NCBI GenBank assembly: GCA_963696315.1
Contig: CAVOJU010000030.1
Location: 148,517-212,516, forward strand
Direction: 5' to 3'
Length of the DNA stretch: 64,000 bases
Source: CAWKEY01 sp963696315
GTDB lineage: Bacteria > Pseudomonadota > Gammaproteobacteria > Methylococcales > Methylomonadaceae
Below are positions 36,230 to 45,752 of the stretch, in pieces. The translations under genes were made by a program, and so were the position numbers. The notes beneath the pieces were generated by a model. That model made no database searches and was not told the DNA's origin. It was given only the letters and a program-made list of their open reading frames with translations. Within the stretch, counting starts at the first letter, position 1. The number at the start of each line of letters is the position of its first letter.

Positions 36230-37724
36230 TACCGTTACCTATCAGCTGAACAAGCTGAATTCTGAACATCAGGCCGCCGTGCATGCTTTGATAACACAGG
36301 AGCGCGCCCAAAAACTTGAATTACTTACTCATCTACTGGCCAATCTGCAACAACCGCTGGTCGTTTGTGGACCGGAAGGTATAGGCAAAACGACCCTGCT
36401 TTCCGTTTTACAAGAACGTGAAGCCCAATGCTGGCAGTATTGTCCGGTCAAGGGCAGTGCAAACTTGAGTTTTGAGGCTATTCAGGAGGAATTGCTCAGG
36501 GCTTTAGGCCAGGACCAAAAAGAAAATCAGGCACAGGCCTTGTCGACGCTGTTGGCGCGAGTAGAGAGTCAAAAAAGAAAAGTTGTGTTAATTGTCGATG
36601 ATGCCGGTGCCCTCGTGCCCGGGTTGATCACAAGTCTCATCCAGTATGTGGCAGCCAACTCTGTGTTAAGACTGATTTTTGTGCTTACACACGATGAATT
36701 GCATATACAAAGCCGCTATGATCATGCGATTGAAGATTGTCATTTCATTGAAATTCCAACCTTATCCGAACAACAATGTGGCGAGTTTTTACAGTATTTA
36801 GCAGCCAGGCCTAGTGTTCAGCTGTCCTATCATGCCATCAGCGATAGCATGATAGAGTCTGTGTATCATAAAACGCATGGTATTCCCGGCAGAATCATCG
36901 CTGAATTGCCCCGCATAGCCGTCGTCAAGCAGAACTCAAGTTCCAGCTGGTGGCTTCCGGCTGCCGTTCTCGGTCTGATTGCAGTGGCGTTAGCGCTGCA
37001 GTGGTTTAGTGCGAGACAATCCCGCGATGAGCAAGTGATAAAACCAGCGGCTGTTGAGCAGTCGGCTGCTATTGCTATTCCGCCGCAAGTAGAGCTGCCG
37101 TTGGCAATAGATCTAAGCGGGCAGACGCAGCAGACGCTGACAGAAATTGCTCAACAGTCTTCAGGCGAATCGTCGTTGAACAGGATTGCTAAAACCGATC
37201 CCGAGCCAAGAGAGTCAGTTGCCAATGCGCAGAATAGTCAGCAAATTCAGGCGGGTCAAATCAAGCCGGCTATGGTTGAAAAGGAAGCGGGAAAACAGGC
37301 CAATTTAAATCAGGCGAACAAAAAAACTGAACCGCCTGAATCTGAAAGCACAAAAACCGTCAGCAGCCCGCAGCCAGCAGTTGAAGAGGCGGTTGCTACG
37401 ATAGAAAAACGGGCTTCACAAGGCGATGGTTGGCAATGGCTATCGACGCAGCCGGTAAATAATTACACCTTGCAGCTGATGGTGCTATCAAAACAGGAGT
37501 CGATAACGGCTGTTCTAAATAAATACCCGGCTCTGGCACAGGGTGCAAGAACCATCAAAAAAGTCAGTAACGGTAAAGAGCGTTATGTCTTGGTTTACGG
37601 TTCGTTTGCCAGCCCGGCGTCGGCCCTCAAGGCGAGGGCGTCATTGCCCAATGAGCTCAGTGCGGCCATGGTTAGAAAGACGGGGGCACTGAAAAAAGAA
37701 TTAACACCCGCGGGACAACCATAA
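36216..37724 (+). CDS. damX: DamX-like ATPase-SPOR membrane protein
   Basis: A 502-aa protein with an N-terminal AAA-like ATPase (Walker A CGPEGIGKTT at about 51-60; Walker B VVLIVDDAG at about 123-131), one membrane segment (about 246-264), a low-complexity periplasmic linker rich in Gln/Ser/Lys and a C-terminal SPOR domain (YTLQLMVLSKQESITAVL and RYVLVYGSF). SPOR domains bind denuded septal peptidoglycan, and the aroB-damX order matches that of E. coli. It likely works in cell division. Confidence 0.9.
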   Translation: MVENDTVTYQLNKLNSEHQAAVHALITQERAQKLELLTHLLANLQQPLVVCGPEGIGKTTLLSVLQEREAQCWQYCPVKGSANLSFEAIQEELLRALGQDQKENQAQALSTLLARVESQKRKVVLIVDDAGALVPGLITSLIQYVAANSVLRLIFVLTHDELHIQSRYDHAIEDCHFIEIPTLSEQQCGEFLQYLAARPSVQLSYHAISDSMIESVYHKTHGIPGRIIAELPRIAVVKQNSSSSWWLPAAVLGLIAVALALQWFSARQSRDEQVIKPAAVEQSAAIAIPPQVELPLAIDLSGQTQQTLTEIAQQSSGESSLNRIAKTDPEPRESVANAQNSQQIQAGQIKPAMVEKEAGKQANLNQANKKTEPPESESTKTVSSPQPAVEEAVATIEKRASQGDGWQWLSTQPVNNYTLQLMVLSKQESITAVLNKYPALAQGARTIKKVSNGKERYVLVYGSFASPASALKARASLPNELSAAMVRKTGALKKELTPAGQP

Positions 37725-37975
37725 TGCTTCTCGCTTAAACCGTATGGTTGTTTCTTAGCTTAATACCCGTTGGCACTTGTGGGGAGTGAATTCAAACCCG
37801 CCCAAGTTTTTGGTTGAAATAGACAGCGGATAGATAACGAATTGTGCCTAAGCCCTTATGATCGCCCCAATTTCATGCCGTCTATTCTCCATGCTCCGTT
37901 CCGGCAAAACTTGCTATTGCTATGGATTTGAATTGAGCGGTAAATGGTAAAACTTAAACCAGAAAATATACACTG

Positions 37976-39043
37976 ATGCCAGTATTAAAAAACGACAGCT
38001 TGATCAGGGCGCTGTTAAGACAGCCCGTTGAACGAACACCGGTCTGGATGATGCGCCAGGCCGGGCGATATTTACCAGAATACCGGCAAGTGAGGGAGCA
38101 GGCAGGCAGTTTTTTAAACCTGTGCACCAATCCCGAATTGGCTTGCGAAGTCACCTTGCAGCCTTTACGGCGCTTTGATTTTGATGCGGCCATCCTGTTT
38201 TCGGATATCTTGACGATTCCTGACGCCATGGGCCTGGGGCTTTATTTTACCGAAGGCGAAGGCCCAAAATTTAAACATCCGCTGCGCACTGCTTCAGATA
38301 TCCAGCAATTGCCCATTCCTGATCCGGAAACGGAATTGCGTTATGTTATGGATGCCGTGCGCCTAATCAGAAAATCATTGCAAGGCAGCGTTCCGCTGAT
38401 CGGTTTTTCCGGTAGCCCCTGGACGCTGGCTACCTATATGGTTGAAGGCGGCAGCAGCAAGAGTTTTCAAAAAGTCAAAGGCCTGATGTTTGAGCAGCCC
38501 AAGCTCATGCACACGATGCTCGATAAGCTGGCGCAATCGGTTGCAGCCTATTTGAATGCTCAGATAGCGGCGGGCGCACAGGCGGTGATGTTATTCGATA
38601 CCTGGGGCGGCATGTTGAGCGGCGAGGATTATGTTGAATTTTCTCTGGCGTATGCCAAACAAGTGAGGGAGCGGCTTAATGTCGATGCTGACGGCCAGCG
38701 CATCCCGACGATTCTGTTCACCAAAGGCGGAGGGTTGTGGCTGGAGGCAATGGCCGAGGCAGGTTATGATGCGCTGGGATTGGACTGGCAGACCGACATA
38801 CAGCAAGCCCGCGCTCGTGTTGGCGGCCGGGTTGCGTTACAGGGTAATATGGATCCGGTGGCGCTGTACGCCCGGCCTGAAGTTATTGCCGAAAAAGTCA
38901 AAACTATCCTGCATAAATACGGTGCAGGCTCTGGCCATGTTTTCAATTTGGGTCACGGAATTTTGCCTGATATTAACCCCGATCATGTTAAAGCCATGGT
39001 CGATGCGGTACATGAATACAGTCCTGCTTATCATCTGGGCTAA
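37976..39043 (+). CDS. hemE: uroporphyrinogen decarboxylase
   Basis: HemE removes four carboxyl groups from uroporphyrinogen III in heme synthesis. The 355-aa product carries PVWMMRQAGRYLPEYR near the N terminus, ILFSDILTIPDAMGLGL, GFSGSPWTLATYMVEGG and GNMDPVALYA, FNLGHGILPDINPDHV near the end. Length is normal. The region before it (37725-37975) shows no gene. YjbQ starts about ten bases after the stop. Confidence 0.97.
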   Translation: MPVLKNDSLIRALLRQPVERTPVWMMRQAGRYLPEYRQVREQAGSFLNLCTNPELACEVTLQPLRRFDFDAAILFSDILTIPDAMGLGLYFTEGEGPKFKHPLRTASDIQQLPIPDPETELRYVMDAVRLIRKSLQGSVPLIGFSGSPWTLATYMVEGGSSKSFQKVKGLMFEQPKLMHTMLDKLAQSVAAYLNAQIAAGAQAVMLFDTWGGMLSGEDYVEFSLAYAKQVRERLNVDADGQRIPTILFTKGGGLWLEAMAEAGYDALGLDWQTDIQQARARVGGRVALQGNMDPVALYARPEVIAEKVKTILHKYGAGSGHVFNLGHGILPDINPDHVKAMVDAVHEYSPAYHLG

Positions 39044-39052
39044 GCTGTCAGT

Positions 39053-39472
39053 ATGTGGATACAGAAAGAAGTCGATTTAATTAAAAAACCGCGCGGCTTT
39101 CATCTGGTAACTCGAGAAGTTTTGAGTGCTGTGCCTGAACTCCAGGCGCTAAAAACCGGTCTTCTGCATCTGTTCATGCAGCATACATCGGCATCACTGG
39201 CAATAAATGAAAATGCCGATCCTGATGTCAGGGTGGATATGGAAGCCTATTTTTCAAAGATTGTCCCTGAAAATGAGCCTTATTTTAAACATACGCTGGA
39301 GGGCAGTGATGACATGCCGGCGCATTTAAAAGCTGTCATGCTCGGCAGCGAATTAACCATTCCGGTCGGCCAAGGGCGGCTATTATTAGGCGTATGGCAG
39401 GGCATTTATCTGTGCGAGCATCGAGAATTAGCCGGCAGGCGCAAAATCATTGTCACGCTTAATGGTGAATAA
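39053..39472 (+). CDS. yjbQ: YjbQ family protein (UPF0047)
   Basis: A 139-aa member of the UPF0047/YjbQ family. Conserved parts are LLHLFMQHTSASLAINENAD, DMPAHLKAVMLGSELTIPV and QGIYLCEHRELAGRRKIIV. Some members show weak thiamine-phosphate synthase activity, but the physiological role is not settled. It lies ten bases after hemE and is probably in the same transcript. Confidence 0.92.
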   Translation: MWIQKEVDLIKKPRGFHLVTREVLSAVPELQALKTGLLHLFMQHTSASLAINENADPDVRVDMEAYFSKIVPENEPYFKHTLEGSDDMPAHLKAVMLGSELTIPVGQGRLLLGVWQGIYLCEHRELAGRRKIIVTLNGE

Positions 39473-39496
39473 ATTGATATTAAAGAGATTGCGAAC

Positions 39497-39961
39497 ATGA
39501 AAATAGTAAACATTTTTTTGACAATAGCGATGTTGATGCTGAGCGCTCAGGTTTGGGCCCAGGAGCTTGCAGCAGAAAAGCCGGTCGAGATTGTGGTTTA
39601 TAGGAGCCCCTCCTGTGGTTGCTGCGGTAAATGGCTGGAGCATTTGAAACAAAATAATTTTACTGTTAAAGACATCGTAACCGATGATATGCAGGCCATA
39701 AAGGATAAATATGGTGTTTCCAAAGAGATGGCATCCTGTCATACCGCGCTGGTGGACGGCTATGTTGTTGAGGGGCATGTGCCGGCTGCGGACATAAAGG
39801 AACTCCTGCGAATAAAACCCAAGGTAACCGGCATAGCCGTGCCGGGCATGCCCAGCGGAACCCCGGGCATGGAAATGGGCGGCAGAAAGGATCCCTATAA
39901 TGTGATGAGCTTCGACCGTGAAAATCATTACCAGGTCTTTAAAAGTCACGAGGGCGAGTGA
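39497..39961 (+). CDS. DUF411 periplasmic metal-binding protein
   Basis: A 154-aa exported protein: N-terminal signal (IFLTIAMLMLSAQVWA) and the DUF411 core VVYRSPSCGCCGKWLEHLK with the CGCC cysteines, SCHTALVDGYVVEGHVP and PYNVMSFDRE. Members, some called CopG, are linked to copper or metal resistance. Its stop overlaps the glk start by one base (TGATG), so it is coupled with that gene. Copper handling is an inference from family and the cysteine-rich site. Confidence 0.88.
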   Translation: MKIVNIFLTIAMLMLSAQVWAQELAAEKPVEIVVYRSPSCGCCGKWLEHLKQNNFTVKDIVTDDMQAIKDKYGVSKEMASCHTALVDGYVVEGHVPAADIKELLRIKPKVTGIAVPGMPSGTPGMEMGGRKDPYNVMSFDRENHYQVFKSHEGE

Positions 39962-40947
39962 TGATATTGGCTGGCGATGTAGGCGGCACAAAAACGATAC
40001 TTGCGCTGTTTGCAAATGAAGTCAAAGGCGGGCAATGCCTAAAAAAAACGCAATTTGCCAGCTCCCAATATGAAACCTTCACGGAATTGCTGGAATCGTT
40101 TTTAAGTGATGTCGACTGCAAGGCTATTACGGCGGCCTGTATCGGTGTGGCTGGCCCTATAGTGGATGGTGATTGCAACGCAACCAATCTGCCCTGGCGT
40201 ATCCGCCGGACCGAAATAACGGCGCTAACCGGGACGCGAAAGGTCTGGCTTTTAAACGATTTAGAAGCTACCGCCTGGGGCCTACTGGAATTGCCCGCGC
40301 ATGATTTTGTGGAATTAAACCCGGGCGCCGATATTGCCCCGGGAAATATTGCCGTGCTTGCGGCGGGAACAGGCCTGGGTGAGTCCATCATTGCCTGGGA
40401 CGGTGTTCAGCATCATGTGATTGCGACTGAAGGTGGTCATACTGATTTTGCACCGAATAACCGCCAGGAAATCGCTTTGCTGAGCTATTTGATGGAAAAA
40501 TATCCTGAGCATGTCAGCTATGAAAGACTGGTATCAGGCGAAGGTCTGATTAATATTTACCAGTTCCTCAAAAATATGGCTTATGCGCCTGTGCAAGCAG
40601 CCATTGAGCAGCAAATGACTGAACGAGACCCTGCTGCTGTGATTGGCGAAGCCGGTGTTAATGGTAGTGACGTGTTATGCACAGAAGCTTTAACGCTATT
40701 TTGCAGGCTTTACGGAGCTGAAGCGGGCAATCTGGCGCTAAAATGTCTGCCTTATGCCGGTGTGTATCTCGCTGGAGGGATCGGTGCGAAAATTCTACCA
40801 GCTCTCGAACAGGGCGAATTTATGCGGGGCTTTCTGGCAAAAGGACGTTGTCGAAACACATTGCAGAAAATCTCGGTTAAAGTATGCACAAATTCAGAGG
40901 CAGCTTTGCTAGGTGCGTCCGGTTATGCGCTAAAAATGTCCAGGTAG
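39961..40947 (+). CDS. glk: glucokinase
   Basis: Glk phosphorylates glucose with ATP (ROK-unrelated Glk family). The product has MILAGDVGGTKTILALF at the start, GVAGPIVDGDCNATNLPW, WLLNDLEATAWGL, AAGTGLGESII and TEGGHTDFAP, all in family order; FCRLYGAEAGNLAL near the end. A GTG three bases upstream is in frame, but ATG 39961 has a GAGGG ribosome binding site. About 328 aa, normal. Confidence 0.95.
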   Translation: MILAGDVGGTKTILALFANEVKGGQCLKKTQFASSQYETFTELLESFLSDVDCKAITAACIGVAGPIVDGDCNATNLPWRIRRTEITALTGTRKVWLLNDLEATAWGLLELPAHDFVELNPGADIAPGNIAVLAAGTGLGESIIAWDGVQHHVIATEGGHTDFAPNNRQEIALLSYLMEKYPEHVSYERLVSGEGLINIYQFLKNMAYAPVQAAIEQQMTERDPAAVIGEAGVNGSDVLCTEALTLFCRLYGAEAGNLALKCLPYAGVYLAGGIGAKILPALEQGEFMRGFLAKGRCRNTLQKISVKVCTNSEAALLGASGYALKMSR

Positions 40948-41113
40948 ACGGCATAGAGGCCGGCGGAATTGCCGGTTATAAAGATCAAGGTTATGAAAAA
41001 AGACGGTAATGGCGCCCGAAAGTCAGCTTCTTTTCATATGATTATTTGCAAATTTTCATGCGCATATAGGCACAATTCGGGTTGCCATACGAGACCGGCT
41101 ATTGCGGCGCTGA

Positions 41114-41149
41114 AAATTTTCGTGGAAGCCGTACATGTTTTTGATGGAA
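41114..41149 (+). repeat. 36-base fragment repeated inside the first ISKra4-like element
   Basis: The stretch AAAATTTTCGTGGAAGCC and the following 18 bases match 42240-42274 in the transposase remnant with about two differences. It lies about 85 bases before the element's ATG and may be a leftover of a related copy. Confidence 0.6.
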
Positions 41150-41234
41150 GTGTTACCTACATGGCTGGTGCGATTCAAACTGAGGTGGTGTAATCTACCC
41201 CCTTACCCACTGATTTGATAAGAGAGGAGACAAC

Positions 41235-42533
41235 ATGGGATTGAGTGATGAAGTCTTGCTGGATCGCGTGAACGAAGATCCCGGGTTACGGAAACAGGTG
41301 GAATCGATAGTGCATGTGGTCTCGGACAGAAGGGCGAGTTGAAGAGGCGGAGCGCGAAAATGCAGCTTATCGAAAGATGAGGCGGATGGGAAAAGAATCG
41401 TTACAAGCCTGGGCGGCCGGGCAAGCCGTCAAGGCCGCGGAACTGGCTGGACAAGAAAGCGGGGTATGGCGCGGGGGTAAAAAAAACTCCAGTGGCACAG
41501 CACCTTTGGTGAAATCACATAGAAGAGATTCAGTATCGGCGAGGAAACAACCATATTCGCCCCTTTGTGAATCGAGCCAAAGTGGCCACCGGGGGTGTTC
41601 GCGGCCTTTGCAACGGGTTGTGACCGACTTTGGGGCCGATGTTGCCTTCGCCCAAGTCGAGGATAAGCTGGTCGAGCATTACGGGATCCTCCTCCCCGAG
41701 AGCACGATTCGGCGGGTGACCGAATTGCACGCGGAAAACATCTACACGACGACACAGGTTGATGAGGCTTGGCCTGATGAAGTGGGATGCCGGACGGTCA
41801 TCGTTGAAATGGATGGCGGCATGGTGCCGATTGTCGCAGCGGATGCGGCGCAAAAAGACCGGCGCAAAGGCAAGACCTTGCACTGGAAAGAAGCCAAACT
41901 CTGTCTGGCGCATGAGGCGGGCAGTAAAACCTTGAGCTATGGCGGGACGCTACAAGGCGATGTTGGGGAGGCGGGAAAGCAGCTCTTTGGCTGTACCCCT
42001 AGGTGGGTATGCAACGAGTGAAGCAGGACGGCTAGGGCGCCGAAGGCATTGTACGCGATAAGTGGATGAGCGGTTCGGTAGTCAAGGCCGATACCTGGTC
42101 GATTTCTATCATGTCTGCGATTACTTGAGCGCTGCCGCCACGGCGATCCATCCTGATATAGAAGCGGCCAACGCGTGGTTCAGCCAGCAGAAGGCGGCTA
42201 TTAAAGCCGGACGTTGTGCCGACGTCATCGAGTCCCTTATAAAATTTTCTGGAAGCCGTATATGTTTTTGATGGCAAAGCGTCAGTACGGTCTTGTCACC
42301 GCTATTTGAGCCGCCGCCAGGATCAACTCAACTACCCGGACGCATTGGCAAACGACTTGCCGATTGGCTCAGGGGAAATTGAGAGTGCGCATCGCTACAT
42401 CGTCCAGAAACGGCTCAAACTCACGGGGTCGTGGTGGTGCGCCGCCAACGCCGATCACATGCTGGCCTTGCGCCTGAATCGGGCTAACCGGCAATGGGAC
42501 AGCTATTGGAATCAAGCAAGGAAGGCCGCTTGA
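41235..42533 (+). pseudogene. decayed ISKra4-family transposase, first copy
   Basis: A good ribosome binding site (AGGAGACAAC) precedes ATG 41235, but the frame shifts several times: after about 33 codons, again near 41490, and near 42000 and 42260. Joined pieces include EEAERENAAYRKMRRMGKES, VIVEMDGGMVPIVAADAAQK, YLVDFYHVCDYLSAAATAI and LPIGSGEIESAHRYIVQKR, which are the ordered blocks of ISKra4-family transposases. The catalytic acidic blocks are partly kept, but no product is possible. The element ends cannot be defined; only the right half of the gene is well preserved. Confidence 0.88.
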
Positions 42534-42649
42534 ATGAACACTCTGTTACCTGCAATGCCATCGCAAGGCAGGGAAGAGGCTTAGTCAATATCAACCGCAA
42601 AATTAATTTTGAGAGATAACGCGCTGTGCTTTAATATAACGTCAATTAA

Positions 42650-42725
<76 letters not shown>

Positions 42726-43050
42726 CTGTATCAATGACTTATAAATGTATCCGCTTTCATTGTTTTATAGGTGCTCAATTTTATAGTCAGTTAAATTATA
42801 AATACCTAACCTTGAAAATAAATTGAGCTATTATCTAATTCAGCGCAAATGCTTACCTGGCTTCCCCTTTTCCCGAAGCTAAATTTGCACAAAAGAAGAC
42901 CGCCAGAATGATAATCAATTTGATGATTTTACTTCGAAGTTGAAATAGGCTTATTGAAAAACGATTATCAAGTGGCTCTGATTGAAAACTAGACACGCTT
43001 AGTCACAGCGATTGCTGTTCGGAAACCCTCTTAATATTATTTATCTCATT
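42726..43050. other. intergenic region after tRNA-Thr
   Basis: No gene or clear signal is visible in about 325 AT-rich bases. There is no direct repeat of the tRNA 3' end nearby, so no integrase-type insertion at this tRNA is suggested. Confidence 0.5.
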
Positions 43051-43542
43051 ATGAAAAAACCAACAACTATCACTGAAAAACCAGTAACTACAGCTACAGC
43101 TACAGCTAAAGCTGAGCAGTCCATTACGCCCGGAGTCACTAAAGCAGCACCTAAAAAACCAATTCCGGATCAGAAGCGCTCTAAAAAGGCTCAAGTCGAA
43201 GAGTCCAAAGCTAAAGCCGAAGAGACCATTGCGCCCGTAGTCACCAAAGCAACGCCTAAAAAACCAAGCTCAGCTCAGAAAGCCCCGAAAAAGGCTGAAG
43301 CCCTGACTCCCCAACCGGCTGTGACGACGCCAGAAATAACGGTAAAAGAACGCATCGGTTTGACCGCAGGCAGCATTTGGCATTACTTGGCTGAAAATGG
43401 CGCTGCCCCGGTTGCAAAATTGGTTAGGGAGCTTACGGAAGAAGAAAAAATCATCCAGCGCAGCATCGGCTGGTTAGCTCAGGAAGGCAAAATAACACTC
43501 AATATCGTTGACCGGGTAGAGACCCTAGCCCTGAAAGAATAA
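43051..43542 (+). CDS. small winged-helix protein with Lys/Ala/Pro-rich tail
   Basis: From ATG 43051 the product is 163 aa; an upstream start at 43012 is less likely. Residues 1-100 are low complexity and basic (repeats of APKKP and TKA), like the tails of histone H1-like proteins. The C-terminal 65 residues (RIGLTAGSIWHYLAENGAAP to EGKITLNIV) resemble the DUF2582-type winged helix. A DNA-binding role, perhaps nucleoid-associated, is inferred from charge and fold. It lies between the tRNA and gene debris. Confidence 0.78.
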   Translation: MKKPTTITEKPVTTATATAKAEQSITPGVTKAAPKKPIPDQKRSKKAQVEESKAKAEETIAPVVTKATPKKPSSAQKAPKKAEALTPQPAVTTPEITVKERIGLTAGSIWHYLAENGAAPVAKLVRELTEEEKIIQRSIGWLAQEGKITLNIVDRVETLALKE

Positions 43543-43635
43543 ATTTCTATGCTGAGAGTGAAATTGCCGGTTAATGCTAGGGGCAAATACTCATAGCCGT
43601 GTTGTGTCTCCGCTATCGTATTTTACTTGAATATC

Positions 43636-43880
43636 AGCTTAAATAGACGATACATCTTCGGCTAACAGTTGTGATGCTGGCATAACGGATCGCTGCTGCT
43701 TGTTTGCCTACAGCGCCGGAAGAGCTATCAATGGTTCCCATAGCAGGCGAAAATTTCTCCAAAAAGAGCACAGCACCTTCGGCGGCCAGCGCAGGTTCTT
43801 TCTTGACCGCTTGTTTGATGTGTTGAATCGGCTTATCGAATTTCCGATCGAAGGCGCGGTGACGCTAACGGGGCACGAAC
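43636..43880 (-). pseudogene. gene fragment, possibly of DUF6880-like family
   Basis: The minus strand is open for about 80 codons without a start and reads HIKQAVKKEPALAAEGAV and LFLEKFSPAMGTIDSSSGAVG. The PALAAEGAVLFLEK and DSSSGA-like blocks remind me of DUF6880 proteins; this is from memory and uncertain. An in-frame stop lies upstream (near 43881) and the frame ends by 43640, so it is a remnant of a larger gene. Confidence 0.4.
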
Positions 43881-43909
43881 TGCCATTTTTAGACCATCAG
43901 GTTTTGGAA

Positions 43910-44403
43910 TCAGTCAATGTTCCCTAAGAAATCCTTCTTCCCAATTTCCACGCCGTTATGCCGCAGAATCGCGAATGTGGTCGTGACAAGGAAATAGACA
44001 TTGGGTAAGACAAAATGCAACAGATACCGTAAACCAGAGAAAGTGACGGTTTTGTCGTGCATGGGCAATGTGATCGTTCTATCTTCGGCACCATAAATCT
44101 GCTCGGGCGTGAAAGATTCAAGCAATGCCATTGTCTTATCGATATGTGCCAGAAGTTTAGGGAAGGTGGATTCAGCATCTTCATACTTCGGTGGCTCCAA
44201 ACCGGCCCCTTTGGCAACTCGGTTGCAAACTGAATTTGCCGTGACAGCGGGAACATATCCGGATAAAGACGTGCATTGACCAAAACGTCTGGATCAATTT
44301 TCTTGGTCTCTGCATGAACGGCCGTTGTTACCAGGATGGCGCGCAAATTGGTTAAGTTACGAATAATGGGCGGAACAGCAATAACATACATGGGATTCGC
44401 CAT
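43910..44403 (-). pseudogene. DUF1993 protein (apparent frameshift)
   Basis: The N-terminal frame reads MANPMYVIAVPPIIRNLTNL and ARLYPDMFPLSRQIQFATE; the C-terminal frame reads EPPKYEDAESTFPKLLAHID and RYLLHFVLPNVYFLVTTTF. Together they form a DUF1993-family protein of about 164 aa. One base seems to be missing near 44214-44217. DUF1993 proteins are small helical proteins (DinB-like fold) of unknown role. Sitting between two IS remnants, this may be real decay or a consensus error. Confidence 0.8.
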
Positions 44404-44484
44404 GGTAAGTACTCCTGAATCATAGAGCTAATTAGTGTAACCGAATGTGCGATAGGGGCCTTGCCTGAAATACTTCGTGAATAT

Positions 44485-44566
44485 TACTACTTTCTTACAT
44501 TGAAAACGTACAACTTTGAAATAACGAAACACATTTTGAATCAAGTGGTTAAGAATTTGCGAAAGT
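44485..44566 (+). repeat. dispersed repeat, copy 1
   Basis: About 82 bases starting TACTACTTTCTTACATTG and containing ACGTACAACTTTGAAATAAC and TCAAGTGGTTA, closely related (roughly three-quarters identical) to 57742-57826. It ends exactly where the second ISKra4-like element begins. Confidence 0.75.
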
Positions 44567-45752
44567 GGGTGCGGCCTAAACTTGATGTCATTTCTAGAAT
44601 TATGCTATAACACGCTGAAAATAAATTACGATGGTTATTTCAGTCATGGCAAAGATCATTGCACGTCAGGGAAACGAACTGACGATACAGGTTAAAGTCA
44701 CTATAGAAGGCTCACTTTTAGATGCCGAAAATATGATTCAAAACGCTTGTAACGAAGTGGGGCTTTTAGCGACCGAGGAAGCCTTGAAGAATTTTGACAC
44801 CGATGGCAGTCCCCTTGCAACCGGGGCCATAAAATGGACCGCCAAGCCGCCGAGTGAAAAAAATATCAAACCCCTTATGGGGTCGTGGAGGTCACCCGTT
44901 ATACCTATCAAACCTCGAAAGGCGGCAAGGTTTGGTGTCCACTGGAAGAGCGTGCGCGCATCATTCGAGGTGGCACCCCGAGGTTAGCGAAGCAACTCGC
45001 ACATAAATATGCCCATATGAATGCGCAAGCGGTCTGTCAGGATTTTGAAGCCAACCACAACCGGAAAATCACGAAATCTTACGTCCAAAATATGGCGGAT
45101 TGGGTGGGTGGCATTGCACAGGCCAGAGAAGAGACTGGATTTATACCTTGCCCGAATTAGAAGCGGACGTAGCGACCCTGGTCTTCAGTATGGATGGCGC
45201 CTATATTTTGATGCAAGAAGACGGATGGCGTGAAGCGATGGTGGGCACCCTATCCTGCTATGATGCCGAAGGCAACCGCTTGCACAGTCTTTATCTGGGG
45301 GCGCCGCCGGAATATGGCAAGGACACCTTTAAGCAACGCTTTGAAAAGGAAATCCAGCGCATCAAAGCCCGTTATCCTGATGCGCTTTATCTGGGTATTG
45401 CCGATGGTGCTAAAGATAATTGGTCGTTTTTGACGCCCCACACCGATCGTCAATTAGTGGATTTTTACCATGTCACGGAATATCTCAGCAAAGTCGCTTA
45501 TGCCGCTTTCCCTCAGAAAACAGGCAAGCCACTAAGAGGGAAGTGGCTGTCGGATCGATGCCATCAACTTAAGCATGAAGTGGGTGCCGCAGCAAAGTTA
45601 ATTGATGAAATGGAGGCGTTGAACCAACGAAAAGGGTTGCCCAAGGCCATTAAAGACGATTTGACTCAAGCCTTGACCTACTTTAGCAATCATCAGCAGC
45701 GAATGAATTATGCGGCACATACTGCTCATCAGTTACCGATTGGTTCAGGGGT

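Noticed and set aside
40969..41193. 74-codon frame after glk
   Set aside because: It lacks a ribosome binding site and its end is the repeated transposase fragment; not a likely gene.
43700..43927. 75-codon plus-strand frame
   Set aside because: The opposite strand gives a more protein-like reading (PALAAEGAV block), so this is likely a shadow.
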